Under the pieces are notes generated by a model. The model did not search any database. It was not told where the DNA came from and saw nothing but the letters and a program-made list of their open reading frames with translations. Below are positions 8,713 to 17,187 of a DNA stretch of 64,000 nucleotides, in pieces (the stretch's first letter is position 1; the number at the start of each line of letters is the position of its first letter). A program made the translations under genes and the position numbers. The stretch is from SZAS-79 sp963844255. GTDB taxonomy: Bacteria; Pseudomonadota; Gammaproteobacteria; Burkholderiales; SG8-39. The stretch spans positions 5,173-69,172 of the forward strand of contig CAWJNP010000069.1 in the NCBI GenBank assembly GCA_963844255.1, read 5' to 3'.

Positions 8713-8735
8713 AGACCGGCTCCAGGAGCCGGTCT
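8713..8735. terminator. Hairpin between convergent genes, possible terminator
   Basis: AGACCGGCTCC (8713-8723) and GGAGCCGGTCT (8725-8735) are perfect inverted repeats around a single base. It lies just after the DUF1499 stop and before the end of the convergent rcnB-like gene. There is no T tract on the plus strand, so termination would be weak. Confidence 0.5.
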
Positions 8736-8777
8736 CGTGTCAATCAGTGTTCCGTTTCAGGAAATCCCCCCTCCTGA

Positions 8778-9233
8778 TCACCGCCCGAGCAGCAACTGCA
8801 GGATCACGCCGGTGGCGATCGCCACGAGGATGAAGTCGCCGCCTGACTGAACCCAGTGATAGCCGCGCGGCGGCGCGCTCAGGTGATTGCCGCGCCAGTC
8901 GTCGACGACGTACTGGCGATGGCGATACTCGACCGGTAGCCGATCGCCGCGATAATAGGCGTGGTCCGGTCCGGCGCCGCGGCCGCGGCGCATCTCTTCG
9001 TTGTGCGAACGTCCGAATCCGCGCGCGTCGTGCGCGCCGCGGAAATCGCGACGATTGTCACTGCGTTCCCCGTTGCGGACTTGGTCCCTGTCGCCGCCGC
9101 GCTGCATCTGCTCACCTCGACCACGATCGCCGCGGTCACCGTGATCGCGATTTGAATTGCCCTGGGCGATGGCAAGTCCGCCCGTCGACATGGACAGTGC
9201 CATGACAACGCATACGACTGCTTTGCTGTTCAT
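8778..9233 (-). CDS. RcnB family periplasmic protein
   Basis: A 151-residue secreted protein. After a signal peptide (cleavage after AIAQ) comes a long Arg/Asp/Gly-rich stretch, then the RcnB domain: the phrases YRGDRLPVEYRHRQYVVDDW and RGYHWVQSGGDFILVAIATG are diagnostic. E. coli RcnB is a periplasmic modulator of nickel and cobalt homeostasis; many betaproteobacterial homologues of this shape have no tested role. The ATG at 9233 is followed by MNSKAVVCVVMALS. Confidence 0.85.
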   Translation of the reverse strand: MNSKAVVCVVMALSMSTGGLAIAQGNSNRDHGDRGDRGRGEQMQRGGDRDQVRNGERSDNRRDFRGAHDARGFGRSHNEEMRRGRGAGPDHAYYRGDRLPVEYRHRQYVVDDWRGNHLSAPPRGYHWVQSGGDFILVAIATGVILQLLLGR

Positions 9234-9391
9234 GTGAACTCCGATTGGTTGAAAAATACGACCAGCCACTCTAGTAAGCGGATCCTGGACACACCGTGCG
9301 TCACCGCACATTTGGCGCCGCTGGCGGAAAATTCCGTGCCGGGGTGCGCTGACGCACAGACCGCGGGGCGCATGCGGCGAACACTACGTAT

Positions 9392-9797
9392 ATGGACAAG
9401 CACACACAGAACACCTCCGCCCTGCCACGCAGTCTGCTGTTCGCCGCTCTCGCGGCGTTCGCCCTGGTCGCAGCCATTCCACCCTGGAACAGCGCACAGG
9501 CGCAATCCGCCGCCGTTGGGCACATGAGCCGGGACGCTGCCGTGCGCCTTCATGCGGACGGTCTGGCGATGGAGAAGCCGCAACGACGACAAAGGGGCGT
9601 TTGCGGCATTTCTCGCGGCCGCCGAAGACGGCTACGCGCCCTCGCAACGACGCCTGGGCGAAATCTACGATCACGGCAACGCTGCGGTTCCGCGCGATTA
9701 CGAACAGTCGATCCGCTGGTATCAGATGGCGAGCGACGGGGGCGAAGACATTCCCTGGCTCCGTTCGCACATGGCCGATCGCAACTACGGCTTCTGA
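9392..9797 (+). pseudogene. Secreted Sel1-repeat protein, one frameshift
   Basis: The N-terminal part from ATG 9392 has a signal peptide (LLFAALAAFALVAAIPPW, cleavage near AQA) and runs to about 9577. The rest, FAAFLAAAEDGYAPSQRRLG then YEQSIRWYQMASDGGE, is a Sel1-like repeat in another frame. Removing one C at 9578-9579 joins both into one protein ending at 9797. Sel1 repeats form protein-interaction solenoids. The strong terminator just downstream suggests an expressed gene, so I favour a sequence error. Confidence 0.65.
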
Positions 9798-9820
9798 CCC
9801 GCCACGAGCGCAGCGACAAA

Positions 9821-9852
9821 GGGCCGGCTTCGCAGGAAGCCGGCCCTTTTTT
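9821..9852 (+). terminator. Rho-independent terminator
   Basis: GGGCCGGCTTC (9821-9831), a four-base loop and GAAGCCGGCCC (9836-9846), followed by six T. An 11-bp perfect stem. It ends the Sel1 gene and may also slow leftward transcription from the opposing gene that stops at 9858. Confidence 0.9.
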
Positions 9853-9857
9853 GCGTC

Positions 9858-10277
9858 TCAGTTGCCTTTCGCTGGTTCGACCGGGGTCACGAGCTCACGA
9901 TAGATCCCGCCACCCTGCACACTGCCGCTCGTCGTGCCTTCGCCACGCATCCGTCGGATGCAGTCTTCACGGTCCTGCGACGGCTGGTTGTCGCAGCGGC
10001 GCAGGCGATTAGCCTCGAGCTGCGCCTTCTCGCCCCCGGCCAGACCTCCGCGCGCCGCTTCCTGGCGCGCAGCGCCGGCTTCCTGCAGGCAGGTCGCACG
10101 CTCCTGGTTGGTCTCGCCGCGCATGCATGCGGCACGGTCCCGCTGGTAGACGGATTGCGCCTCGGACGATTTACTGTTGTCTGCCGCATGCGCCAGGCCT
10201 GCGTACAGCAGCACCCCGGTCGCGCAGCAGGCCAGCTTCAAGACGCGGGTCGCTGCCGCAATTCGGATGATTGACAT
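9858..10277 (-). CDS. Secreted hypothetical protein
   Basis: A 139-residue protein with a signal peptide (LACCATGVLLYAGLAHA, cleavage before ADN). The mature part has four regularly placed cysteines in RDRAACMRGETNQERATCLQ and RRCDNQPSQDREDCIRRM, two CxxxxxxxxxxC-like pairs that could form disulfides in the periplasm. I do not know its function. Its ATG follows AAGGAGAATTGC. It is downstream of the crystallin-repeat gene on the same strand. Confidence 0.7.
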   Translation of the reverse strand: MSIIRIAAATRVLKLACCATGVLLYAGLAHAADNSKSSEAQSVYQRDRAACMRGETNQERATCLQEAGAARQEAARGGLAGGEKAQLEANRLRRCDNQPSQDREDCIRRMRGEGTTSGSVQGGGIYRELVTPVEPAKGN

Positions 10278-10310
10278 GCAATTCTCCTTGGATGAACCAG
10301 AAAAGCAGAA

Positions 10311-10326
10311 CGGCCCCGCCGGGCCG
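10311..10326 (-). terminator. Possible weak terminator of the crystallin-repeat gene
   Basis: CGGCCC and GGGCCG arms with a four-base loop, followed on the minus strand by TTCTGCTTTTC. It lies 26 bp past the stop at 10353. Confidence 0.4.
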
Positions 10327-10352
10327 ACCTGCTGCTGACACTGCGCGAGGCA

Positions 10353-11729
10353 CTAGGCGCGCGGCTCGCCCTGCTCGTTGACGGTGATGGTCGGTCCAGC
10401 CGGCGGCGCCGACATCTGCACGCGGTGCTCCTGGCCGCGGAATTCGTAACTGACATCCCAGTAGTCTGCCTTCGCGCTCCCGGGCACGTTCTCGCAGCGC
10501 TTCACGTCCGCGCCTGCCTGACCCGAAGTACGGCCGACATTGGCACCGACCGCGGCACCGGCAACCGCGCCACCGGCCGTGGCGACATCCTTGCCTATGC
10601 CACCGCCCACCTGGTGACCGAGGATTCCGCCGAGAACGGCACCTACCAGTGCACCCGGGATGTTGACCTTGCCTTGCGCTTCGACCTGGCCGGGTTCGAC
10701 CCAGCAACGCTGTTCCGGCGTACCGACCACTGCCTTGACCGAGGTGACGTTCGCCTCGAAGGTCCGCTCGTCTCGGCGGCGACGATAATCATGCGTCGCC
10801 ACGGGTGCCGCGGCGCCTGCAATCCGTACCGAAGAGACCTGGTTGTCCATGCCCATGGAGGCCATCGTGGGATAACGACCCGGGCGCAGCAGTACGCAGC
10901 GGCCCTGGTAGCTGGCATGCTCGCAGGCCTCCCAGGACTCCCCCGCCGCCACGACCATCGACGAAGCGCGGTCGTTGAAACCGACATCCGCGGCCGTAAA
11001 ATTTCCGCGCGACTCGGTGGTGGTGAACGACCGGCCGCCGAAGCCTTCATTTTCGTAGAACGTGATCTGCGCAATGATCGGGGCAGGCGCATAGCGATTC
11101 TCCGCAATCCTCTCGTTGACGGACACTTCACGCACCGAGGAAACGCGATTGTTCATGCCCATGGAAGCCAGCGAAGGGTACTTGCCGGGCCGCAGAACTG
11201 CGCAGCGGCCGCGAAAGCGGGTGTCATCGCAGACCTCCCAGCGCGCACCCGTGACCGTCACCGACGAGGCCCGGTCGTTGAAACCGAAGCGCCTGAAGTT
11301 TTCGACCTGTTTGTCCGTCGTGAATGTACGCCCGCCGAAACCCTCGTTCTCATGGAACGTAATCTGCGCGACAACCGGTGCCGGCGCGTAGCGGCGATCT
11401 TCAACACGTGCATTTCCGGCCACGGCCCGGACCGAAGAGACGCGGTCGTTCAAGCCCATCGAAGTCAGCGAGGGGTACCTGCCCGGGCGCAGCACAACGC
11501 AACGACCGCCGAAGCGTGCGTCCTCGCAGACTTCCCAGCGGTTGCCGGAAACGACTGCCGAGGAGGCACTGTCATTGAAACCGTACCTGCCCAGATAGTC
11601 GATCTGCTGTTCAGTGGTGAAGGATCGACCCTTGAAGTCTTCATTCTCGTAGAACGTGGCCTGCGCGATCGCCTGCGTGACGAACGCGGCACTGCCCAGG
11701 GCCAGCGCGTTTCTCAATAGTGCATTCAT
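10353..11729 (-). CDS. Triple beta/gamma-crystallin-repeat protein with glycine-zipper segment
   Basis: A 458-residue secreted protein with no familiar named counterpart. After a signal peptide (ending TQAIAQ) there are three near-identical units of about 95 residues, at roughly 24-110, 121-207 and 218-305. Each opens with TFYENEDFKGRSFTT-type text and carries FNDRASS and RCVVLRPGRYPSL, which are the two Greek-key motifs of beta/gamma-crystallins, folds that often bind calcium. Residues about 360-405 form a glycine zipper (GALVGAVLGGILGHQVGGGI) of the kind that spans or coats membranes in outer-membrane proteins. Cell-envelope location is inferred. Confidence 0.85.
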   Translation of the reverse strand: MNALLRNALALGSAAFVTQAIAQATFYENEDFKGRSFTTEQQIDYLGRYGFNDSASSAVVSGNRWEVCEDARFGGRCVVLRPGRYPSLTSMGLNDRVSSVRAVAGNARVEDRRYAPAPVVAQITFHENEGFGGRTFTTDKQVENFRRFGFNDRASSVTVTGARWEVCDDTRFRGRCAVLRPGKYPSLASMGMNNRVSSVREVSVNERIAENRYAPAPIIAQITFYENEGFGGRSFTTTESRGNFTAADVGFNDRASSMVVAAGESWEACEHASYQGRCVLLRPGRYPTMASMGMDNQVSSVRIAGAAAPVATHDYRRRRDERTFEANVTSVKAVVGTPEQRCWVEPGQVEAQGKVNIPGALVGAVLGGILGHQVGGGIGKDVATAGGAVAGAAVGANVGRTSGQAGADVKRCENVPGSAKADYWDVSYEFRGQEHRVQMSAPPAGPTITVNEQGEPRA

Positions 11730-11891
11730 CGGACTCTCCTGAAAGGGAGGCCACTATGCGGACCCTGCGGACCACGGTCGGTGCGAAAACGAACATAGCG
11801 ACGCTATTCCAACGCCTGACCTGCGCTGTACTCCAGCGCACAGACTGCGTGCATGCCCGTGCATACATTGGAGGGCAACAGGAGTCAGAAA

Positions 11892-12353
11892 ATGCTTGCA
11901 ACCCCGCGGCGGACAATCCAGATACTCTTTTTCGTCCTTGCGGCAGGGTGCGCCGGAACAGCCGGCGCACAGGGCGCACGCGGCCCACTGGCTCCACTGA
12001 TGGTCGCGCCCGAACTGCTCGCACCCACCGAGGCGGGAGGGGAGGCGGGTGAGGCCGCGCTCGATGTCGACTCGCTGAAGGAACGACTGCGCAACACCAC
12101 CGCGATCGGCGTATTTACCAAGCTGGCGCTCAGCAACCAGATGGACGACTTGCTCGACCTGTTCCGCGCGCACTACGCGGGCGGTCGCACGACCGACATC
12201 GCGCTGCTGCGCCAACCCTACAACATGCTGGTGCTCAAGGTGCTTTCGCTCGTGCAGGACGGCGACCCTTCGCTGGCGCGCATGATCGCCGGTTCGCGCG
12301 AAGCCATCTGGATCATCCTCGCGGATCCGGTCAAATTCAGCACTGTCATCTGA
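11892..12353 (+). CDS. Secreted hypothetical protein
   Basis: A 153-residue protein. The N-terminus (IQILFFVLAAGCAGTAGAQ) is a signal peptide, possibly a lipoprotein signal through the Cys in AAGC. The mature part has a helical segment KERLRNTTAIGVFTKLALSN, then MDDLLDLFRAHY and LKVLSLVQDGDPSLA. I do not recognise the family. ATG 11892 follows AGGAG with good spacing. The next gene begins within 35 bp. Confidence 0.65.
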   Translation: MLATPRRTIQILFFVLAAGCAGTAGAQGARGPLAPLMVAPELLAPTEAGGEAGEAALDVDSLKERLRNTTAIGVFTKLALSNQMDDLLDLFRAHYAGGRTTDIALLRQPYNMLVLKVLSLVQDGDPSLARMIAGSREAIWIILADPVKFSTVI

Positions 12354-12387
12354 GATGGCACACGCTCGCCCGGCAGTACCTTCAAGG

Positions 12388-12648
12388 ATGAAAATGTTCA
12401 CACCCGCACGTGCCGCAGCGCTTCTTCTCCCGGTCGCTCTGCTCTTCGCGGGTCAGGTACCGGCGTCAGACGATGTCGCACTGATGAAGGATCTGACCGC
12501 CGTGATCGTCCTGCTTGGCGCTCCTTGCGGAGACGTCGTCAGCGCCACCCGACAGGCCGACAACGACCATCTCGCGACCTGCAGCAACGGCATCCGCTAC
12601 CGCGTGTATCTCAATTCACAGGGACGGGTCGTCGCGGTCAGACAATAG
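12388..12648 (+). CDS. Small secreted hypothetical protein
   Basis: An 86-residue protein with a signal peptide (LLLPVALLFAGQVPAS) and a mature part with two cysteines, GAPCGDVVSATRQADNDHLA followed by TCSNGIRYRVYL. The spacing recalls small periplasmic proteins of unknown function found in betaproteobacteria. I prefer ATG 12388 to the ATG at 12355, which lacks a ribosome site; ATG 12394 is also possible. Confidence 0.6.
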   Translation: MKMFTPARAAALLLPVALLFAGQVPASDDVALMKDLTAVIVLLGAPCGDVVSATRQADNDHLATCSNGIRYRVYLNSQGRVVAVRQ

Positions 12649-12650
12649 CC

Positions 12651-12663
12651 CCCGCGACGCGGG
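12651..12663. terminator. Short GC hairpin between convergent genes
   Basis: CCCGC, three bases, GCGGG. It sits in the 21-bp gap between the small secreted gene and the converging dctM. No T tract. Confidence 0.3.
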
Positions 12664-12669
12664 ATACGG

Positions 12670-13992
12670 CTAGTGGGCGAGCAACTTCGGCAGCCACAGC
12701 GAGAGCGCCGGGAATGCAACGATCAGCGCCACGCGGAACAACTCGGCGACAAAGAACGGCATGACGCCGAGGAAGGTGCGGCTCATCGGCACGTCGCGCG
12801 CAAGCGAATTGATGACGAACACGTTCATTCCCACCGGCGGCGTGATCAGCCCCAGCTCGACAACAATCAAGGCAAGGATCCCGAACCAGACCTTGAGGTC
12901 CTCGACGCTCATGCCGAAATCCAGGCCGGAAATGACGGGCCAGAAAAACGGGATCGCAAGCAGGATCATCGACAGGCTGTCCATCAGACATCCAAGGATG
13001 ATCAGCGCAACCAGCAGAACAATCAGAATCTGCATCGGCGTGAGCCCCGAACTGGACATGGCCGCAGCCGCTGCCTGCGGCACGCCTCCGCGCGCCATGA
13101 AGATGTTCAGCAACTGCGCACCGAGCAGGATGAGGTAGATCATCCCCGAGGTCTTTGCCGTATCGAGCAGCGCCGCACGCACCCCGGACCAGCGCACCGT
13201 ACCCCTCAGGATGCCGAAAATTGTTACGAGGAACACCCCCACCGCCGCGGCCGGCGTCGGATTGAAAAAGCCAAAATAGATGCCCCCGATCACCATGCCG
13301 AAGATCGCGGCCACGGGACCGACCCGGATGGTCGCCTCGATGAACTCCGCGCGCGACACGCGGTCGCCAGCAGGCCCGGAATCCGGCTTCACCCGCACGT
13401 AGATGGCGATCGTGAGAATGAAAAACAGCACCGCGATCAGTCCCGGTATGAACGCCGCGATGAACATCGTCACGATGCTCGCCTCGACAACGATCGCGTA
13501 CACCACCAGCACGATGGAAGGTGGGATCAATATGCCGAGCACGCCCCCCGCAGCCAGCGTACCGGTCGCAAGTTCCGGGCTGTAGCGGTAGCGGCGCAGT
13601 TCGGGCAGTGCGACCTGCCCCATGGTCGAGGCCGTGGCAAGCGAGGATCCGCAGACGGCTCCGAAGCCCGCACACGCAGCGATTGCGGACATTGCCACCC
13701 CGCCGCGCATCCAGCCCAGCCACGCGTTTGCAGCCCGGAACAGATCGCGTGACAACCCAGCGCGTGCAGCGATATTTCCCATCAGCACGAACATCGGGAG
13801 GACGGAGAGGTCGTAGATCGAGAACTGCGAGTAGGCGAGATTCTTGAGCTGGGAAAGAAAAATCTGAGGACCGTTGAGGATCATCATCCCGCCCGCCCCC
13901 ACGATGATCATCGCGTAAGCAATCGGCAGGCGGATCGCGATCAGTGCAACGAGCGCGGCGAGCCCAAGCAGCCCGATAAAGCTATGGTCCAT
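12670..13992 (-). CDS. dctM: TRAP transporter large permease (DctM family)
   Basis: A 440-residue integral membrane subunit with about 12 hydrophobic segments. DctM landmarks: PMFVLMGNIAARAGLSRDLF, GAVCGSSLATASTMGQVALP and GGVLGILIPPSIVLVVYAIV. It imports organic acids or similar solutes, powered by a sodium or proton gradient, together with the small permease and binding protein encoded just upstream. Gap to dctQ is 20 bp. Confidence 0.93.
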   Translation of the reverse strand: MDHSFIGLLGLAALVALIAIRLPIAYAMIIVGAGGMMILNGPQIFLSQLKNLAYSQFSIYDLSVLPMFVLMGNIAARAGLSRDLFRAANAWLGWMRGGVAMSAIAACAGFGAVCGSSLATASTMGQVALPELRRYRYSPELATGTLAAGGVLGILIPPSIVLVVYAIVVEASIVTMFIAAFIPGLIAVLFFILTIAIYVRVKPDSGPAGDRVSRAEFIEATIRVGPVAAIFGMVIGGIYFGFFNPTPAAAVGVFLVTIFGILRGTVRWSGVRAALLDTAKTSGMIYLILLGAQLLNIFMARGGVPQAAAAAMSSSGLTPMQILIVLLVALIILGCLMDSLSMILLAIPFFWPVISGLDFGMSVEDLKVWFGILALIVVELGLITPPVGMNVFVINSLARDVPMSRTFLGVMPFFVAELFRVALIVAFPALSLWLPKLLAH

Positions 13993-14012
13993 GGCGGGGA
14001 ATCAGTGCCTGA

Positions 14013-14525
14013 TCAGGATGTGTCGCGCAATTCAGCGATCGAATCGCGCACCGATATCAGTGCCGCAAGCGCGAGCAGCACCAGCGAAGCCAGCGCGGGC
14101 AGGTACGCGTACCAAACCGGGATGCGCAGGATGGTGGTGGTCTCGACGTATTGCCGGTAATCGAGCAGACCCTCGTACATCCGCCAGAGGAGCAGCACAC
14201 TGAAGGCCAGAGCCACCAGCGCCGACAGCACGCTCAACGCCGCCACGGTACGTGGTCCGGCGCCTGCAGTGAACAAGTCGGCCGTGACGTTGGCGCCGGT
14301 CTGCTGGCAATACGGAAGGAACATGAACACCGCAACCGCAACGCACATTTCCACCAGCTCGAAGTCGCCCGGCAGCGGCTTGCCGAATACGACCCCGGTG
14401 GCGGCGCTCCAGGTGCTCATGAGCACGATTGCCATGAGCAGAAGTCCGCCGAGAAGCGCCCAGAATTCGATGACGCGGCGCAGGAACTCTACGGGTCCCC
14501 GCGCCGCGGAATCGGCGCCCTGCAT
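14013..14525 (-). CDS. dctQ: TRAP transporter small permease (DctQ family)
   Basis: A 170-residue membrane protein with four hydrophobic segments, the shape of DctQ (WALLGGLLLMAIVLMSTWSA, then FMFLPYCQQTGANVTADLFT, a family-typical phrase). It pairs with the DctM subunit. The start lies three bases after the binding-protein stop, so the two are translated as one operon. Confidence 0.9.
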   Translation of the reverse strand: MQGADSAARGPVEFLRRVIEFWALLGGLLLMAIVLMSTWSAATGVVFGKPLPGDFELVEMCVAVAVFMFLPYCQQTGANVTADLFTAGAGPRTVAALSVLSALVALAFSVLLLWRMYEGLLDYRQYVETTTILRIPVWYAYLPALASLVLLALAALISVRDSIAELRDTS

Positions 14526-14528
14526 CGA

Positions 14529-15584
14529 CTACTTGGAGTACTTCGCGATCTGCTCGCGGGCCACCTTCACGAGCGTCTGGCCGTCGATTCCCTTGGCCTT
14601 CACCTCGTCGATCCAGCGCTGTACCACCGGTTCGAGCTTCGTGCGGAATGGCTCGAGTTCGGCGTCGGTCAGTTCGATGTGCTTGTTACCCGACTTCACC
14701 GCGACGCCGATGCCGACTTCTTCGGACTTGGTCCAGATGGCGCCCACTTCACGCACCCAGTCTTCGCCCGACTGTGACTCGAACGCCTTCTTGACGTCTG
14801 CCGGCAGTGAATCCCAGCGTTTCTGGTTCATCGACACCTGGAAGGTCGTGGTACCGAAACGCGTGTGCCGCGGCCCTTCGATCTGGAAGTCGGTCATGTC
14901 CTGAAGCTTGAGGGGCGGGATGATTTCCCAGGGAATCAGCGCACCGTCCACCACCTTCTTGGACAAGGCCTGCGGCAGATCGGGCACAGGCATGGCAACC
15001 GGTGAAGCACCCAGCGCCTCGATGATCCATGCGCCGGTACGCGAGGGGATCCGCATCTTCAGGCCCTTCAGATCGTCGGGCTTGCGCACTTCCTTGTCCA
15101 CCATCTGGATGCCCTGGCCTGCGTGCACATGCAGGAACAGGACATGCACGCCGCTGTACTCCGTTTTCAGGTACTGATCGAACATGGCGCGCATCGCCAG
15201 GTTGGTGGCCGCCGGGTTGTTGGTGTGGATAAATGGCAGTTCGAACACCTCCGAGCGCGGAAACAGGCTCGGGGTGTAGCCATTGACGGTCCAGATGATG
15301 TCGACCACCCCGTCGCGCGCCTGATTGATCAGCTGCGGCGGCTTGCCGCCGAGCGACATCGACGGGAAGAGTTCGATCTTGACCTTGCCACCTGAGGCCT
15401 TCTCCACGCGCTGCGCCCAGGGCTCGAGCATCTGCGCATGCGCGGGCGACTTCGGTCCGAGCAGGTGGTGGAGCTTGAAATTCAGCGTCTGCGCCGACAC
15501 GCTGCCCGCAAAGGCGGTCAGGGCAAAGGCAAAACCGGCGACAAGCGCGGACGGCAACGTGGCGCAATTCTTGAGCATTGTCAT
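14529..15584 (-). CDS. dctP: TRAP transporter substrate-binding protein (DctP family)
   Basis: A 351-residue periplasmic binding protein with signal peptide (ALTAFAGSVSA before QTL). DctP landmarks: LFPSMSLGGKPPQLINQARD, VFELPFIHTNNPAATNLAMR, and the ligand-contacting LKGLKMRIPSRTGA with its conserved Arg. The Arg implies a carboxylate-bearing substrate, which I cannot name. ATG 15584 follows GGAGGAGG by nine bases; an in-frame ATG at 15578 is an alternative. Confidence 0.92.
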   Translation of the reverse strand: MTMLKNCATLPSALVAGFAFALTAFAGSVSAQTLNFKLHHLLGPKSPAHAQMLEPWAQRVEKASGGKVKIELFPSMSLGGKPPQLINQARDGVVDIIWTVNGYTPSLFPRSEVFELPFIHTNNPAATNLAMRAMFDQYLKTEYSGVHVLFLHVHAGQGIQMVDKEVRKPDDLKGLKMRIPSRTGAWIIEALGASPVAMPVPDLPQALSKKVVDGALIPWEIIPPLKLQDMTDFQIEGPRHTRFGTTTFQVSMNQKRWDSLPADVKKAFESQSGEDWVREVGAIWTKSEEVGIGVAVKSGNKHIELTDAELEPFRTKLEPVVQRWIDEVKAKGIDGQTLVKVAREQIAKYSK

Positions 15585-15608
15585 TGTTATGGGCCTCCTC
15601 CAGTGAGG

Positions 15609-15636
15609 GTGAAAATTATAGCGTGTAATAGTTCAC
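15609..15636 (-). promoter_or_regulatory. Promoter of the dctPQM operon with inverted repeat
   Basis: A perfect TATAAT lies at 15619-15614 on the minus strand, about 30 bp before the dctP start. A weak -35 lies 17 bp further. GTGAA and TTCAC arms at 15609-15613 and 15632-15636 flank it as an operator could. Confidence 0.45.
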
Positions 15637-15706
15637 ACCAGTCATGCGCCACCGCTATGCCGCGTGACGCAGTGCAGCGTAAACTTCTTTCCTCACCGGA
15701 GCCTCC

Positions 15707-16024
15707 ATGCACAAGCACACCACGCTACTCCTGCTCACGCTGCTGGTCGCAGGCTGCACGAATCTGAGCTGGAAGAAGGCAGACGCCGATGCTGCCCGGA
15801 CTGCGCAAGACACAGACGAGTGCCAGCAGAAAGCCATGCTCGCCGTGCGCAGGCTCGGCAGTGCGATGGGCAACCCTGCGCCGATCATCGTGGGCAGTCC
15901 GAACGGTCCGGTGAGTGTGGTCATGCCCGCCCAGAACGCCGCGCAGGATCCGGTCGCCATGCAGTCAATCCTGTCGCAGTGCATGCGCGAGCGGGGCTAC
16001 CAGTTGGAGCGCGACGAAAAGTAG
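15707..16024 (+). CDS. Small lipoprotein of unknown function
   Basis: A 105-residue protein. MHKHTTLLLLTLLVAGCTN is a lipoprotein signal with lipobox LVAGC; the residue after Cys (Thr) does not signal inner-membrane retention. The mature part has two more cysteines (DECQQKAM and LSQCMRERGYQL). The ending CMRERGY is common in small betaproteobacterial lipoproteins. Ribosome site is weak (CCGGAGCC). Confidence 0.65.
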   Translation: MHKHTTLLLLTLLVAGCTNLSWKKADADAARTAQDTDECQQKAMLAVRRLGSAMGNPAPIIVGSPNGPVSVVMPAQNAAQDPVAMQSILSQCMRERGYQLERDEK

Positions 16025-16095
16025 TGCCACCGGAACGGCGGGTATCCTGACGGGCGTCCCGGTAGCCGACACACCGTCTCGAAGGAAGAAACGAA

Positions 16096-17187
16096 ATGAG
16101 CGAACTCTTGAAAAACCCGATGGGCACCGACGGATTCGAGTTCGTCGAGTACGCCGCGCCGGACCCAAAGGCGATGGGCGCACTGTTTGAGCGGCTGGGC
16201 TTTCTGGCGATCGCCCGCCACCGACACAAGGACGTGACGCTCTACCGGCAGGGCGCAATCAATTTCATCGTCAACGCCGAACCCGATTCCTTCGCCCAGC
16301 GCTTTGCGCGCCAGCATGGTCCCAGCATCTGCGCGATCGCTTTTCGCGTGCAGGATGCAAAGGCTGCGTACGAGCGCGCAGTGGACCTCGGCGCGTGGGG
16401 CTACGCGGGCCACGCGGCGCCGGGCGAACTGAACATCCCGGCAATCAAGGGCATCGGCGACTCGCTGATCTACTTCATCGACCGCTGGCGCGGCAAGAAC
16501 GGAAAGCAGACCGGCGATATCGGCAACATCGGCTTTTACGACGTCGACTTCGAACCGCTGCCAGGCGCCGAGCTGAACCCCGCCGGGAACGGCCTCGCCA
16601 CCATAGACCACCTGACCCACAACGTGCACAAGGGCCGGATGAACGAGTGGGCCGATTTCTACGAACGCCTGTTCGGCTTCCGCGAGGTGCGCTACTTCGA
16701 CATCGAAGGCCAGGTCACCGGCGTGAAGAGCAAGGCAATGACCAGTCCGTGCGGAAAGATCCGGATCCCGATCAACGAGGAGGGTAACGAAAAGGCCGGC
16801 CAGATCCAGGAATACCTCGACGCCTACCACGGGGAGGGCATCCAGCACATCGCACTTGGCTCCACCGACCTCGCAAAGACCGTGGATGCGATGCGCGCGG
16901 GCGGCGTGCGCCTGCTCGACACGATCGACACTTACTATGAACTCATCGACAAGCGGATTCCCGGGCATGGCGAGAACGTTGAGGAGTTGAAGCGTCGCAA
17001 GATCCTCGTCGACGGCAAGGCCGGCGCACTGTTGCTGCAGATATTCACCGAAAACCAGCTCGGCCCGATCTTCTTCGAGTTCATCCAGCGCAAGGGGGAC
17101 GAGGGATTCGGCGAGGGCAATTTCAAGGCCCTGTTCGAGTCGATCGAACTCGACCAGATGCGCCGCGGCGTACTTTCGAAGGAATGA
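16096..17187 (+). CDS. hppD: 4-hydroxyphenylpyruvate dioxygenase
   Basis: Fe(II)-dependent enzyme converting 4-hydroxyphenylpyruvate to homogentisate in tyrosine catabolism. 363 residues, the usual bacterial length. Two vicinal-oxygen-chelate halves; the metal ligands are visible as His in TIDHLTHNV near 172, His in GEGIQHIALGS near 251 and Glu in FFEFIQRKG near 330. The ending GFGEGNFKALFESIE is diagnostic. A good ribosome site (AAGGAAG) precedes ATG 16096. It overlaps fahA by four bases. Confidence 0.96.
   Translation: MSELLKNPMGTDGFEFVEYAAPDPKAMGALFERLGFLAIARHRHKDVTLYRQGAINFIVNAEPDSFAQRFARQHGPSICAIAFRVQDAKAAYERAVDLGAWGYAGHAAPGELNIPAIKGIGDSLIYFIDRWRGKNGKQTGDIGNIGFYDVDFEPLPGAELNPAGNGLATIDHLTHNVHKGRMNEWADFYERLFGFREVRYFDIEGQVTGVKSKAMTSPCGKIRIPINEEGNEKAGQIQEYLDAYHGEGIQHIALGSTDLAKTVDAMRAGGVRLLDTIDTYYELIDKRIPGHGENVEELKRRKILVDGKAGALLLQIFTENQLGPIFFEFIQRKGDEGFGEGNFKALFESIELDQMRRGVLSKE

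Noticed and set aside
12638..13752. Long frames on both strands overlapping dctM
   Set aside because: They are shadows; dctM itself has all the membrane segments and motifs of its family.
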